Part shown: positions 12,401-23,624 of the stretch, in pieces
How positions within the stretch are numbered: the stretch's first letter is position 1
How the letters are laid out: each line of letters begins with the position of its first letter
DNA from: Pezicula radicicola
Lineage: Eukaryota > Ascomycota > Leotiomycetes > Helotiales > Dermateaceae
DNA length: 64,000 nt
Reading direction: 5' to 3'
Assembly: GCA_003008705.1 (NCBI GenBank)
Contig: PDUO01000060.1
Coordinates: 65,200-129,199 of the forward strand
Made by a program: the position numbers and the translations under genes
Notes under the pieces: model-generated
Database searches by the model: none
The model's input: the letters and a program-made list of their open reading frames with translations, nothing else
Told to the model about the DNA's origin: nothing

Positions 12401-15400
12401 CAGGAAGAAAACGCTGTAGATGTCCTGCTCGAAGTCGGACCCCATTCAGTATTAAAAGGTCCCTCGACCCAATCCCTAAAGGCGCACGGCATCACCAATG
12501 TCCCCCACTACTCTGTTCTTACCCGCAATGTGGACGCCATTAAAACGGCCTTGAATACTGTGGGCACCCTATTTACAGAGGGTTGCCAGGTGAACATCAG
12601 CGAGGTGAACGCCGACGGCGATATGCACTTTGACAGCCCTCTTGTCGATCTCCCAACGTACGCCTGGAACCACTCGCAGAGATTTTGGCACGATTCCCGA
12701 GTGGACATCGACTTCCTTTCGAGAGATGCGCCCAAGCCTGGCCTTCTCGGCGCCCCTAGCCCGTCCGTTGTAGAAGGAGAGCGGCTCTGGAAGGGCTTCC
12801 TCCGACTGTCTGATGCGCCTTGGATCGCCGACCACAAGATCCAGGGATCTATCATTTACCCGGGAGCAGGATACATTGCTATGGCAATTGAGGCGGCCGT
12901 CCAGACAGCCGACAAGACCCGTCAAATCGCGGCCTTCAACATCCGAGATATCCAGCTGACCGCAGCACTCATTATGACCGATGATGATAACCTGGAGTGT
13001 ATCGTCCAGCTTCGACCGCACGTGGTCGGCACCAAAGGCTCGGCGTCAACGTGGACACAGTTCACTGTCACGACTTCTCCGGACGGCAAAGCCTTGGTAC
13101 AGAACTGCTGCGGCCTGATAATGATTGAATATGAAGCCGCCGAGGGAACCGACGCGAGCCGCGAGAAGAGCCTAGAGCAGCAGGCTCTGAAGGCGAAGTA
13201 CGACGAGGCGCAACAGATGTGTGCAAACCGTCTAGACCCAGACGGTTTCTATGCCGACATGCGATCCTGGGGTCTCGAGTACGGTCCCGTTTTCACAAAC
13301 GTCTGCGAGGCCCGTAACCGAGATGGCCAGAGTGTAGGCGCCGTGCGGCTTCCTGAGGTCCCTATCCCCGGTATTACTGGTCGCGGCTACGTCGTTCACC
13401 CAGGAACTCTGGATGCCGTCTTCCACATGGCCTTTGCGGCCGTCAAGGGAGGCAAATACGACCAGAAGACGGCTATGGTTCCCAAGTCCATCGACGCAAT
13501 CACCATCTCGGCCAACATTCCCTACCAGGCTGGCGCAATCCTTCCAGGCTTTTCCAATGCTGATCGACACGGACTTAATGAGCTCAATGCCGATATTTTC
13601 ATGCTCGATGAAAATAAACAGCATCCTACGATAGTCATTGAAGGGTTCCTTTGTGCCGAAATCGCCGGCGCGTCTTCTTCAACCACCACCAAGTCGATTA
13701 CCAGTAAACTAACATGGAAACCCGCGATTGGGCTTCTTTCTCCCGAGGACTTGCACTCTATACTCTCCCGTTTTCCTACGGGTGAAGCCAAATTGATTGA
13801 GGTATGTGTCAAATGTTCTCTTCCTGTTGCCGAATTCCTTGGATTATTATATTGGTCGCTAGCGGATCAGGGGTCAATCATTTACTTACCTACCTATATA
13901 GTACCTCGGGCTACTGCACCATGCGAATCCGGCACTCTCCGTCCTTGAAGTCGCGGCAGATACCGGCAGTCTACTATTTCAGCAAATCGATCTAGCGAAA
14001 CTAGCGCAGACATGGGATCTGACCACAACCGGTCAAGACGAGACGCTGATCAAGAAGGGGACTGAGCAACAGGGATCGCTCAAGGTTCTGGATTTCGGAC
14101 AGGATCTCCCTGAAGATGCGCCTGAGGATATATACGACATCCTTGTCGCGTCCGATGGTGCTCTGCGCTTGTATGCACTGAATCCGGCGGAGGCAGTCGG
14201 GCGCATGTGCAAGGTCGTAAAGCAGGAAGGTACTTTGTGCTTCCTAGCGACGGACAGCATCTTGAGCAGCATCCAACCCGTACTGAATGCCAGCAACATG
14301 AAGACGACCGTGTTCCACGGCGCAGACGCAGGTCCTGGTCTTGTTGTTGCCAAGAAGTGTAGAGTTTCCAGTACAAATGGCACTACAAATGGAACTACAA
14401 ATGGCACTAGAAACGGGTTGACTAACGGGGCATCATCTGGGCCAGAAATCACCATCATCCTAGCTTCGAATCCAACCGGGACGGCCCTGGCAGTGGCTTC
14501 CAAGCTAACCACACGCCTTCAGGAGCATCACTACGAGACGCGTGTGTTCTCCTGGGGTCCAGACGTGTCAACTCTCGCGGGCAAGGCATGCATCTCGCTG
14601 CTCGAGTTCGAGAAGCCTCTTCTTCGAGACTTGGCCGCGGACGATTTTGAGCCACTCAAGAAGCTGATCCTCGAAACGAAGAGCCTCTTCTGGGTGACAG
14701 CACTGGACGATCCTAGTGCTGCCATGATCGACGGTCTTGTGCGAGTTGTCCGGAACGAGACGCCGGGACTGAACGTGCGTCTCTTCCACGCAGACGAACC
14801 ATCATCTCTCGTCGCACCAGCGGAACGCCTGGCGGACTTGATGGCCAATGCTTTCCTCTGGACCGGCGAGGACAACGAATTCAAGGTCCAGGGCGAGATT
14901 CTACACATCTGCCGTATCGAGTTAGATACAGTTCTGAATGAAGAGATCAACGGCCTGCTTCCCGGGGCGGCAAAGACAATCATCGAACTCCCACTAGGAG
15001 AAATAGAATATCCTGTGAAGCTTTGTGTGCGGTCTCCTGGCATGTTGAACTCCGTCTGCATGGAGCTAGACGAGTCGGCCGAGGCTGAGCTTGAACCGGA
15101 CTTCATTGAGATCCATACCAAGGCCACAGCACTGAAGTACGTACTTTCCTAACCTCCCCAAATTTTGCACAAGTGCTAACATTTCTTTTCTAGCTTCCGT
15201 GAGGTCATGGTTGCTATGGGCCAGATGGCCGACACAGCACTCGGACTAGATGCCGCTGGCGTGGTTCGCCGCGTTGGGTCTTCGGTAACAAAATTCCAAG
15301 TCGGCGACAAGGTAATCATGTCTGGACACGGCGCACACAGGACCTTCCACCGAGCTCCAGCTAGCTTTTGCACCCTGATTCCGGACGGCATGTCTTTCGA

Positions 15401-17228
15401 GCAGGCGGCAAGTATCCCGGCCGTTCACGCCACCGCCTGGAATGCACTGGTCCGGGTCGCTAGGGTCCAGAAGGGACAATCAATTCTCATTCATGCGGCA
15501 GCTGGTGGCGTTGGTCAGGTCGCCTGCCAGATTGCACAGCATTTCGGTCTGGAGGTCTTCGCTACGGTCTCTTCTGAAGCTAAGAAGAAGCTGATTCGCG
15601 AGCAATATGGCATCCGCGACGACCATATTTTCTACTCACGCGATACCAGCTTTGTCAAGGGGATCAAGCGTATGACTAACGGCCGTGGTGTGGACGTTGT
15701 GCTCAACTCGCTTGCAGGCGAGACCCTTCGCCAAACATGGAATTGCATCGCGCCGTTTGGACACTTTGTCGAGATTGGAATCAAGGATATCCTCAATAAT
15801 ACCGGCCTAGATATGCAGCCCTTTCTGCAAGATGCCACCTTCACCTTTTTTAACCTTAGGCACGTTGAGGAGAGTCGACCCGATCTGATGGCCGTTATCC
15901 TCGAAGGCGCATTCGATTTCATTCGCCGTGGTATTACTCGGCCCGTCGAGCCCTTGATTAACTTTCCTATCTCCGACGTGGAGGGTGCACTGCGGCTCAT
16001 GCAGACGGGCAAGCACCTTGGCAAGATCGCACTGACTTGGGGTGAGGACAATGTCGTTCCCCTGATCCCACGGGGGATGAGCGCTCGCAAGCTGTCACCT
16101 GAAGGAGTCTACATGCTCGTGGGCGGACTGGGTGGCCTCGGACGAAGCTTGGCATCCAAGCTCATCAGCCTCGGTGCTCGCAAGCTATGCTTCCTGTCAC
16201 GCTCCGGTGCCCAGTCGCCGAACGCTCAGGTATTCATCCAGAAGCTCGAGCAGCAGCAGGTCCAGGTCCAGGTCCATAAGTGCGACGTTGGGGACGAGAT
16301 GGCGGTTGCCGGCGCAATCGAACGTTGTACGCGGGAGCTGGGCAAGATCCGGGGCGTCTTCCAGTGCGCCATGGTGCTCCGCGACGGCTTGTTCGCCAAC
16401 ATGACCCACCAGTCTTGGGTCGAGAGTACACGCCCCAAGGTCCAGGGCAGCTGGAACCTCCACACATGCCTCCCTAACGACCTTGACTTCTTTATCACCC
16501 TTAGCTCCTTCACGGGAGTCTTTGGAAGTCGCGGACAGAGCAACTACTCATCGGCGGGAGCGTATGAGGACGCGCTCGCATACCACCGCCAGGCCCTCGG
16601 ACAGCACGCGACGACAATCGATCTCGGCCTTATGCGTGATATCGGTGTACTGGCCGAGACGGGGATGACGGATAACTTCCGCGAGTGGGAAGAGCCGTAC
16701 GGAATTCGGGAAGCCGAGTTCCTTGCGCTCATAGAGAGGGTCATCGATCGCGACACATCGGCAGACAAGCCCCCTCAGGTCGTCACGGGTCTCGCCACGG
16801 GCGGCAGCGTCAGCCTGGCCGGCATCACCACTCCATACTACCTGGACGATGCTCGGTTCTCCATCATAGCCCGCACCGGCCTCCACGACAGCGGCTCTGC
16901 AGCAGGCGACGACGATAACGCTCCCACCCATGCGCTCATCAGCCAAGCTAAATCCTTGCAGGAGGCTGCAGCTTTCGTGCTGGAGGCGCTGGTGAAGCAA
17001 GTTGCCAAGATGCTTCAGACCGACCCCTCTGAAGTCGATACCAGTAGGTTCCTGCACTCGTACGGCTTCGACTCGCTCGTCGCCATTGAGATTGTCAACT
17101 GGGTCATGAAGGAGACGAAATCAATCATCACAGCCTTCGATGTGCTTGCTGGGGTGCCCATCACCGCCCTCAGCAACCGAATTGCAGTCAAGTCCTCGGC
17201 TCTGCCCAAGGAACTAGTTCCAGTGTAG
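9467..17228 (+). CDS. highly reducing polyketide synthase, KS-AT-DH-psiMT-ER-KR-ACP
   Basis: Iterative type I synthase that should make a reduced alkyl chain. Six exons join in frame (introns 9570-9632, 10463-10533, 10645-10705, 13802-13901 and 15137-15193) to give about 2469 residues. KS has NTACSS (Cys 176), HGTG (His 311) and NIGH (His 351). AT has GHSGG (Ser 729). DH has [10 protein letters not shown] (His 1058) and HPGTLD (Asp 1251). A short methyltransferase-like remnant follows (about 1381-1500) with a degenerate SAM motif (EVAADTGS), so it is probably inactive. ER spans about 1755-2075 (NFREVM, AAGGVGQ). KR begins near 2095 (VGGLGGLG) with Tyr in [10 protein letters not shown] has GFDSL (Ser 2419). 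There is no thioesterase, consistent with hand-off to the neighbouring SAT domain. Two Asn-Gly-rich linkers, after KS and after the psiMT, are unusual. Confidence 0.95.
10979..11226 (+). repeat. in-frame Asn-Gly minisatellite in the KS-AT linker of the HR-PKS
   Basis: About 250 bp of tandem, mutually shuffled units encode variants of NGHASNGV and NGTNGV, roughly residues 440-523 of the synthase. Units are multiples of 3 bp, so copy-number change keeps the frame. The shared DNA core is AATGGTGTCAACGG. A smaller run of the same kind ([15 protein letters not shown]) lies at about 14370-14430, between the psiMT remnant and the following subdomain. Confidence 0.85.
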
Positions 17229-18062
17229 TGATTATAAGAATAGATATTTCCTTGTGTATAGATTAGAATAGACAAATGATAAGCTTTACTAGAGTAAGAC
17301 TTTACAGAGTGCCGTTTGACGTTGACAGTGACATCTATTCAGCTTTGCTTCTAACATGAACAGCGATATTGTTACTGGTGCCGCTAATAGCAGTCTGATA
17401 TTAAACTTGATAGCAGCTTGTGGAGAAGATCTGCCTAATCCCGTCGGCCGCCCGTTTTTAGATATCAATGCTATGGTCGTCCTTTGACATAGACTAGTAG
17501 AGTGGCTTTTCTCCCACTGTAGAAAGAGTCAGCAAATCTAATTCCCTCCCCGGCAACGAACGGCTTGAAGTTCAGAATTCAAGATCTCTACCCTTGAGGC
17601 AAAATCTAGAAGGGTAAAAGACCAATGGGATCCTGGAGGTACTCACCAGAATGTAGACTTTCTGGTTCATCCAGTTGCTCGAAATAAGGCGTTGTCGAGG
17701 TCGTCCTGGCAGAGTCAAATACAACAAGGGAAACTATCTGCACATCTGTTATTAATTCTTAGTGTGGTCAACCCTGTTTCCAGAACAAAAATAGAGTACT
17801 TAGTGCTTGTCCCTCGGTTGGGAAAGTTGATTGAAGGGGATTGGAGACAGCCTTGAGATGAAGATACTGTACAGCCTTTGCGTAAGCTTAGTAGATTACC
17901 ATTGGTTTGTGGAACGAGGAGTCTTTAATTACTTAATGTTGATAATTTTCCTTCCGCTGACGAGGAGCAAGTAACAGTGTCAAAATGCTCCAATTATCTT
18001 GACTCTAGGTTGAGGGGAGTAGGCCGGCATATGTAAAATGAAGGGAGAAAAAGGAGTCCTGC
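17229..18062. other. convergent intergenic region, no gene seen
   Basis: This stretch lies between the 3' ends of the HR-PKS (plus) and the amidohydrolase (minus). No open frame with protein-like composition, no splice-linked exon and no repeat was seen. It should hold both 3' UTRs. Confidence 0.4.
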
Positions 18063-19154
18063 TCAAGAAACTTGTGATTCCAGGTTCACATTCAGTCTCA
18101 ACAGCTTCGCCGCATTCTTCCAGCGAATGCCTTCCAATTCCTCTTCAGTAACCATTCCACTCCCTTCCAACTCCTCTAACCATTTTAATCCATTACGACT
18201 CATTGAGAACGGATAGTCCACGCTATACATAATCCTATCGTGCTTCGTATTTCGTAATATGCAGGCCAGTGGATCTAGCGACCAGTTTCCGCTTGTCGTT
18301 AACCATAAGTTGTTATCCCACACCTCCCGGAACGATCTTTCATTTCCCCACTGCGAAGACACCCGCTCGATCCTCTGAAGCATGTACGGTATCATCTCAC
18401 CCATATGGCCAATGATAATTTTCAAATTGGGGAACCGGTCAAATACACCCGCAGCGTATAACCGTAAGATATGTACCGCAACGTCGCTATGCCAGCCGAA
18501 ACCGAAAGCGAGAATAGATAAGTTTTTGCGCTCTGAGAGGTAGGGCGACTTATACGCTCCATAAAGCTGTTCAGATGGCCATGTGGGATGTATGTAGATA
18601 GGCACATCCAGTCTTACTGCCTCTGCCCAGAGTATATCAAACTCTGGGCCGTCGTAATATAAACCACTTTCTGTATGACTGTCGACTAATGCACCGACAA
18701 ATTTCATACCGTTATGCCCTGAGCACGTTCGACGGAGCTCCTTCACAGCTTCTCGAGGTTCATCCATAGGCAGCTCAGCGAACCCCGCGAATCTGCCTGG
18801 GTAGGAGCGCACGGCTTCGGCGAGCTGGTCGTTACACTCTCGACAATGGGCGGCGGGCAGGTCGCCAGGCGCGTGGGAGATGACTTGCATAGTGACCTGG
18901 CCCGCGTCCATATCTGCGATTCGCTGAGGGCCAAGCTCAAGAAACTTGTCAAAGAGCCCTGGGATGGATTTGAAGCTCTCATTGCGGTGGTTGAGTTGGG
19001 CATTGGCGGCGCGGGAGAGGAAGTGCTCTTCGAGGGTGATTATTGGTTTGGTACTCATTGATTTTGGGTATTGTAGTCGAGATCCTCTCAACAGAGCCAA
19101 GGCTGGGGTTCGCGCCGAGGAAAGAGCCGGCCTGATCAGCGAGCGGGCCGCCAT
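18063..19154 (-). CDS. amidohydrolase-2 (ACMSD-type) decarboxylase
   Basis: Single-exon gene of 363 residues in the amidohydrolase-related TIM-barrel family. That family includes aromatic-acid decarboxylases such as gamma-resorcylate, 2,3-dihydroxybenzoate and 6-methylsalicylate decarboxylases. Visible metal and catalytic positions are LEEHF (ExH, residues 42-44), His in IYIHPTWP, His in IIGHMGE and Asp in SVDYPFS. The likely reaction is non-oxidative decarboxylation of an aromatic polyketide acid, or the related opening or hydrolysis of a ring. The first 32 residues are rich in Arg, Ser and Ala with no acidic residue, like a mitochondrial presequence. A second Met at residue 33 (near 19058) immediately precedes the conserved core and would give a cytosolic form. 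It sits between the PKS pair and the exporter. Family confidence is high, substrate unknown. Confidence 0.88.
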   Translation of the reverse strand: MAARSLIRPALSSARTPALALLRGSRLQYPKSMSTKPIITLEEHFLSRAANAQLNHRNESFKSIPGLFDKFLELGPQRIADMDAGQVTMQVISHAPGDLPAAHCRECNDQLAEAVRSYPGRFAGFAELPMDEPREAVKELRRTCSGHNGMKFVGALVDSHTESGLYYDGPEFDILWAEAVRLDVPIYIHPTWPSEQLYGAYKSPYLSERKNLSILAFGFGWHSDVAVHILRLYAAGVFDRFPNLKIIIGHMGEMIPYMLQRIERVSSQWGNERSFREVWDNNLWLTTSGNWSLDPLACILRNTKHDRIMYSVDYPFSMSRNGLKWLEELEGSGMVTEEELEGIRWKNAAKLLRLNVNLESQVS

Positions 19155-20079
19155 AAAGATGGTTGAGGATGGTATTTTGATGACGGCGTATGTTGTCGCT
19201 GGTCAACGGTCTAACCTAAGGTCTTCGGGTATGTCGTGTTGGAACACCTCAATCACCATATGGAACAGATGCTAGCGAGTGAGGATACCCTAAGTTTATC
19301 TGGAAACAATAAACAGATTTTCATGGAAGAAGAGTTGGAAGGTACAGTACTTATTTAAGTACCGGTAGATCGAGCACGACGCACAGGTAGAACGGTTACA
19401 TCACCTAGCAGCAGTCTGCCGAGCTCCAGCGTAACCCCGTTAATCTCCGTGTCCGAGCCGAATGACCACAACATTGGGATACTTTTGGGTTGGTCCTTCT
19501 GTGTGTACCAATTATCTTAGTGTAATAAAGCTGGCTGAAGAGAGTTGTGGGTAGAGGGTGTGATTGTATTGTCAGGGTGGTTGAAGGAAGAAGAGACACC
19601 TTATTCGGAGCTCTTGCGTAAATACGGTGGTTTCCCTAGCGTGCCACTAACTTGGCTCTTATCGCTAAATGTTTGTTTAACTACGTTTTCGATTGGCACG
19701 ATAAGACATTCTAGTTCACTCATCAATTAGGTTAGATGTATGAACCCTGGCTTGCGAAGTGAGACTAGAGAAGAAGTATCCAGATTACTATACATTAAAC
19801 GAGGATCTACTTTATGTCTATGTATATTTATGTATGCCCCGGTGTTAGACATAGTGCTTACAAATAGGTTGTCGGCGCCGGAATATTCGGAAACTCTATT
19901 TAATCATATATATATGGTGTGGCAACCCCATATCTGAAAGCTTCAATTCAGACAATGCAACCTATTATTTCTGTCACACGGCAGTTCCACCAGCAGAGGA
20001 ACATCGTGCCTGCTAACAAACGAAACAGTTCCCCCAGGACCGGAAGCCTATGATACCTACTGTAGTAGCATCACTTCGC
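19155..20079. other. intergenic region, no gene seen
   Basis: This holds the promoter of the amidohydrolase and the 3' flank of the MFS gene. Open frames here are short and not protein-like. An AT-rich TATATATATGG stretch near 19905-19920 is the only conspicuous feature. Confidence 0.4.
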
Positions 20080-21745
20080 CTAACTGTTGAACTTCCTATC
20101 CATAGTCACTCTCCACTGCGGGCCCCGCATCTGGAGCGCGGCAAGGGTTGCAAGAATCGTCAGAACCGCAAATAGACCAATCGCGGTAGCCATCCAGCCG
20201 ACGCCCATTGCGTCGATGAGAGGCTGGGTGATAACGGCAGCTATGGTCGACAAGATATTGCGCATGAAGTTGTTGAGAGCAATTCCGCTCGACGACCGCT
20301 TTGGGGTAAACTCTGTCAGCACAGTGGTGACTGCACCGTAGAGGATCATCCCAAAGAGTCCATATAACAAGAGAGCAACGGCGCATACGGCCCAATGCAA
20401 GCCTTTGTCGGCAGACCAGCCGTACCAAATAAACATGGCTGGGAAGAGAGCAGCAGATAGCCACGCGTTCTCCTTCATACGGTCTTCGGGCAGGAACTTG
20501 AGCTTGCCGTCCTCACCATATCGTCCCGCCTTTTTCGCCTCGCGAGCCATGATATAGTCAAGCCACTTGCCGCCAAGCACTGACGAAATTGCGTACCCGA
20601 TCGTTGGCGCAAGATACAGCAGACCCAGCTCGGTATTGGTGAAATTGTAGGGTGGTCTGAGGAAGGTGGCCTGGAGTGATACATATACTACGAAGGTAAC
20701 ACCAAAACTGAGAGCTCCCGCGTAGATGGCCACGAGGATAGGCGGGTGACGTAGCAGGGCCAATGTCCCGAGCGGTTTAACGCAGCGCTTAAGAAACTCG
20801 CCAAATGTCATCTTGGTCTGGGGTTCATCTTTCCTGGAGCTCACAGGCTTCCGCTTCACCGTCTCGGGGAGGCAGAATAAGATCATGAGAATCGAAACAC
20901 CGCCGAAAATGCAGAGGAACCACTGGGTGCTTCGCCAACCAAAACGTTGGGTCAAGGCACCGCCGATGATGGGAGCAATGCCAGGACCGCAGAGGGGGCC
21001 CAGGAAGAAGATTCCCATGGCAAGACCTCGCTCTTTCGGCTCCCAAATATCGGCGACGGTACCAGCACCAACAGCCTGGACCGAAGCAGCAGCGCCACCC
21101 ATGAAGGTTCGAAAAATGACAAGCATAGTGATGTTGACACTGACTGCGCCAATCGCAGCGAATATCACGAAAAAGAGGAAAGAGACCAGGTAGATTGTTC
21201 GCCGTCCCAGCAATTCGGAGTACATGGACCTACAAACGCCGGTTAGAACTGAGACGAAATGCGAAGCTCCTCGCGAATTTGACTGACCACCACAGGGGAG
21301 TTATCGCCATAGCGAGCATGTAAAAGGCCAACGACAGGTTTGTCACGGTTGCCGAAGAACCGAGATCAGCCCCCACCGATTTCAGGGCAGCTAATTTTCC
21401 AACTTGGTCAGTCTGGAGTTCACAGACCTTTCACCACTGACTATCGTCATCCCGGAGCTACTTACGATAGAAGATAGAGGAGCCGGTAGACGAGGTCATA
21501 CCAGCCAAGGCGACGATGACGGTCATGAGCCATTTCACTCCCTTACTGTACTGGTATGGATCTGTGACCTCAGGGATGATTTGGAGGAACGCGAGGAGTC
21601 CTCGACGCTCAGATGCAGGGACGCGCTCCAACTTGGGCTGCGGAAGCACCTCATCATCGGAAGCTGCTGCACCGGTAGCTGCTGCACCGGTCTCTCCTGG
21701 TTCCGCCTTGTTTTTAGCGTCCTCAACGGATATCTTTTCTGACAT
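20080..21745 (-). CDS. MFS transporter, DHA1-type multidrug/toxin exporter
   Basis: Plasma-membrane proton antiporter likely to export the cluster product. Three exons (introns 21391-21465 and 21230-21287) give about 510 residues. I chose the ATG at 21745 (MSEKISVED). A Met further upstream at 21874 would add a 43-residue low-complexity leader. After a hydrophilic N-terminal tail come transmembrane segments. The loop 2-3 signature spans the second intron and reads LWWSMYSELLGRRTIY, as in fungal DHA1 drug transporters. Later segments include an AGALSFGVTFVVYVSL helix and a C-terminal pair ending near IGLFAVLTILATLAAL. It is divergent from the SnoaL-like gene and shares a promoter holding a perfect-length tandem repeat, which suggests co-regulation. 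Confidence 0.92.
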
Positions 21746-22243
21746 GGCGTTGTTGTTGTTGTTCTCGAAGTTGTCTTGGGAAAATAGAACGAAGGTGTGC
21801 TTAGCTTGCTGGTACGGATCTGGGGAATTAAGGTATAGATCAATGTCAAGGATCGGCTGTAGCGGTGTTAACACAGAGTTCCGGGTGCTCGGCAGTAGCG
21901 GTTTTAACAGTGAGCTCCGAGTGCTTATTGTCGACGCTGCTGGCGATCACTCAAAGGCGCCAAGAGATTCCTTAGCGATTCCCCCAAGAGATTCCCGAGG
22001 TGGGCCCTGTCGGGAAATGATTCGAAGTGGGGGTCAAGGGGTATCTCTCCGGTGGTCGGGCTTGGGCTTCATGGGGAAACTGGGGAGAATAGGTTTACCA
22101 TTCTATCTATTGTGTATATAACCCATAGATGGATGACAAAAATGGTAGTCTTTTGCTATAACGTCTTCGCTTTTCTTCTTTGGTGATTCGTTTACGCAAA
22201 AGGTGCTACGTAAAGAAGCCTGACTCCACATCTTACTGCCACG
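21746..22243. promoter_or_regulatory. divergent promoter between MFS and SnoaL-like genes
   Basis: This 498 bp spacer lies between two start codons on opposite strands. It holds a 2 x 36 bp tandem repeat (21854-21925). Next to it the block AAGAGATTCC is repeated near 21960 and 21990. Both look like candidate regulator-binding clusters. Confidence 0.5.
21854..21925. repeat. two tandem 36-bp units rich in CGG/CCG triplets
   Basis: Unit 1 (21854-21889) begins CGGCTGTAGCGGTGTTAAC and unit 2 (21890-21925) begins CGGCAGTAGCGGTTTTAAC. Both end in a CCGxGTGCT block. The units are the same length and abut exactly. Each contains CGG and CCG triplets, the half-site of Zn2Cys6 regulators such as the one encoded at 26546-27934. 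Binding is inference. Confidence 0.6.
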
Positions 22244-22756
22244 ATGGCGACGCCTCAAGTTAACCCTTGGTCTATGCCGGAGGGCATGAAACTCCCAGCC
22301 ATCCTATCACTACCGTCTCCTAGCGACCGCGAGTCTATCATGGACTGCATCGACCGGCTGATCATGGGCCTGGACACCAACGACCCCGAGCTCTTCGATT
22401 CGGCACTGGCTGAGGATGCCAAGTGGGAGCTCCATATCAAAACTCTACAGAGCCGCAAGGAGATACACGAACAGAGCTACGACACAGACATCATCAAGCT
22501 CGACACAACCCACTACGTTACCAACATACGCATTCACATGGCCGACAGCGGAACTGAGGCATCTGTGTCGACCATGTATGAAGCACATCATTACCGCGGC
22601 GGCAGAGGCACCATCCCCGGCGCAGCGCGGTATTCGACCGGCGGCGTGTACTTCCTGAAGCTTGTCAAGGATCCAGTTAGAGGGTGGATAATTAACTACA
22701 TGAAGATGAAACCGATCTGGACGGAGGGTGATAGGCTATTGGTGATGCAGCATTAA
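22244..22756 (+). CDS. SnoaL-like (NTF2-fold) protein
   Basis: Single-exon gene of 170 residues. The length and pattern suit the SnoaL-like/NTF2 alpha-beta cone fold used by polyketide cyclases, dehydratases and isomerases. An N-terminal helix (DRESIMDCIDRLIMGLD) leads to a pocket segment (FDSALAEDAKWEL), then a THYVTNIRIHM strand and a C-terminal strand reading GGVYFLKLVKD. Similar small proteins occur in many fungal polyketide and terpenoid clusters, where they act on reactive intermediates. It is divergent from the MFS gene. Its catalytic role here (cyclisation, dehydration or none) cannot be read from sequence. Confidence 0.75.
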   Translation: MATPQVNPWSMPEGMKLPAILSLPSPSDRESIMDCIDRLIMGLDTNDPELFDSALAEDAKWELHIKTLQSRKEIHEQSYDTDIIKLDTTHYVTNIRIHMADSGTEASVSTMYEAHHYRGGRGTIPGAARYSTGGVYFLKLVKDPVRGWIINYMKMKPIWTEGDRLLVMQH

Positions 22757-23624
22757 TTGCCCTGCAGAGGTTGGTGATTCGGGTCTGGAGGAATGGTAAA
22801 GGGAAAAGGAAATACTAGATAGAGAAGAGAGCCTCGTCTTAGTCTCCAATCAACATCAAGTTAACATTCCCATGATTCGCTGGCTCGTAAATACGACGCT
22901 GCTGTGCCGTTCATAAGAAGACTAAACTCTAAACGAAACTATACGGAGATATGGAGGTACATGGGAAAAGTATTATTCCCTACCAAGTTAGTGTTAGATT
23001 ATGCGCGATGCGCTATTTATCCTAGAAATACCGGTTGTTATTGGCCATTGTTGGTCGTTTACGCTCTCAACAGTACTATTCTCACAGACGTTGCAAGGTA
23101 TAATACATTCCTCATGTACCTCCGTACAAATAGGATCCAACGGTGTACTTTACGTAAGGTACGCCCTTGTGACTTGGCAGAAATATCCGCAGGCTAAAGG
23201 CGCAGCAGGGAAGGTGAGCAATTAAAGCGGGCCGCGGGATGAACTGTTAGGACCACCAACCGGGTAATTTCTTTGATCCCCGGTATCCACTGTAACCCTG
23301 CCCATGTCGACGTAGCGGGAAGGGCCGTCGGTTGCATCTCCGAACCAATCCCTGTCGCCGTCAATCTAAGCAGTGATATTATCAAAATAGGTGGTAGTCA
23401 TAGGTTCTATATTCTATATACCCTTGCACCTATGTAGGGAGTTCAACCACGACAGAATATGAGGGTAGCTCGGTGATAAGAGCAGCCCCGGATAGAAGAG
23501 AACTATAAGGTCTAGATATAGTGATGTAGGTCTATTAGCTAGTTGACTGTAGGATTTATTATTTCAGAACCTTTTGTCGAATTCCATTTATAGGGTCTAC
23601 TATCCTCAAGTGCTAGATATCAAG
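22757..23624. other. intergenic region, P450 promoter
   Basis: No gene is visible. The P450 promoter lies at the right end. A palindromic TCGG-N8-CCGA occurs near 23327-23342 and could be a Zn2Cys6 site, but one isolated palindrome is weak evidence. Confidence 0.35.

Noticed and set aside
16520..16580. Gly in place of the usual Asn four residues after the KR catalytic Tyr of the HR-PKS
   Set aside because: Gly or Ala at this place is, as far as I recall, found in other fungal HR-PKS ketoreductases, so it is not by itself evidence of inactivity.
21746..21874. 43-residue N-terminal extension of the MFS transporter from an upstream ATG
   Set aside because: The extension is low-complexity and contains no conserved segment; MSEKISVED at 21745 is the more usual start for this family.
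23327..23342. TCGG-N8-CCGA palindrome as the cluster operator
   Set aside because: Only one copy was seen, and the spacing does not recur in the other cluster promoters I read.
23574..23624. 17-residue N-terminal extension of the P450
   Set aside because: It would need a TTG start. The ATG at 23625 stands directly before the membrane anchor.
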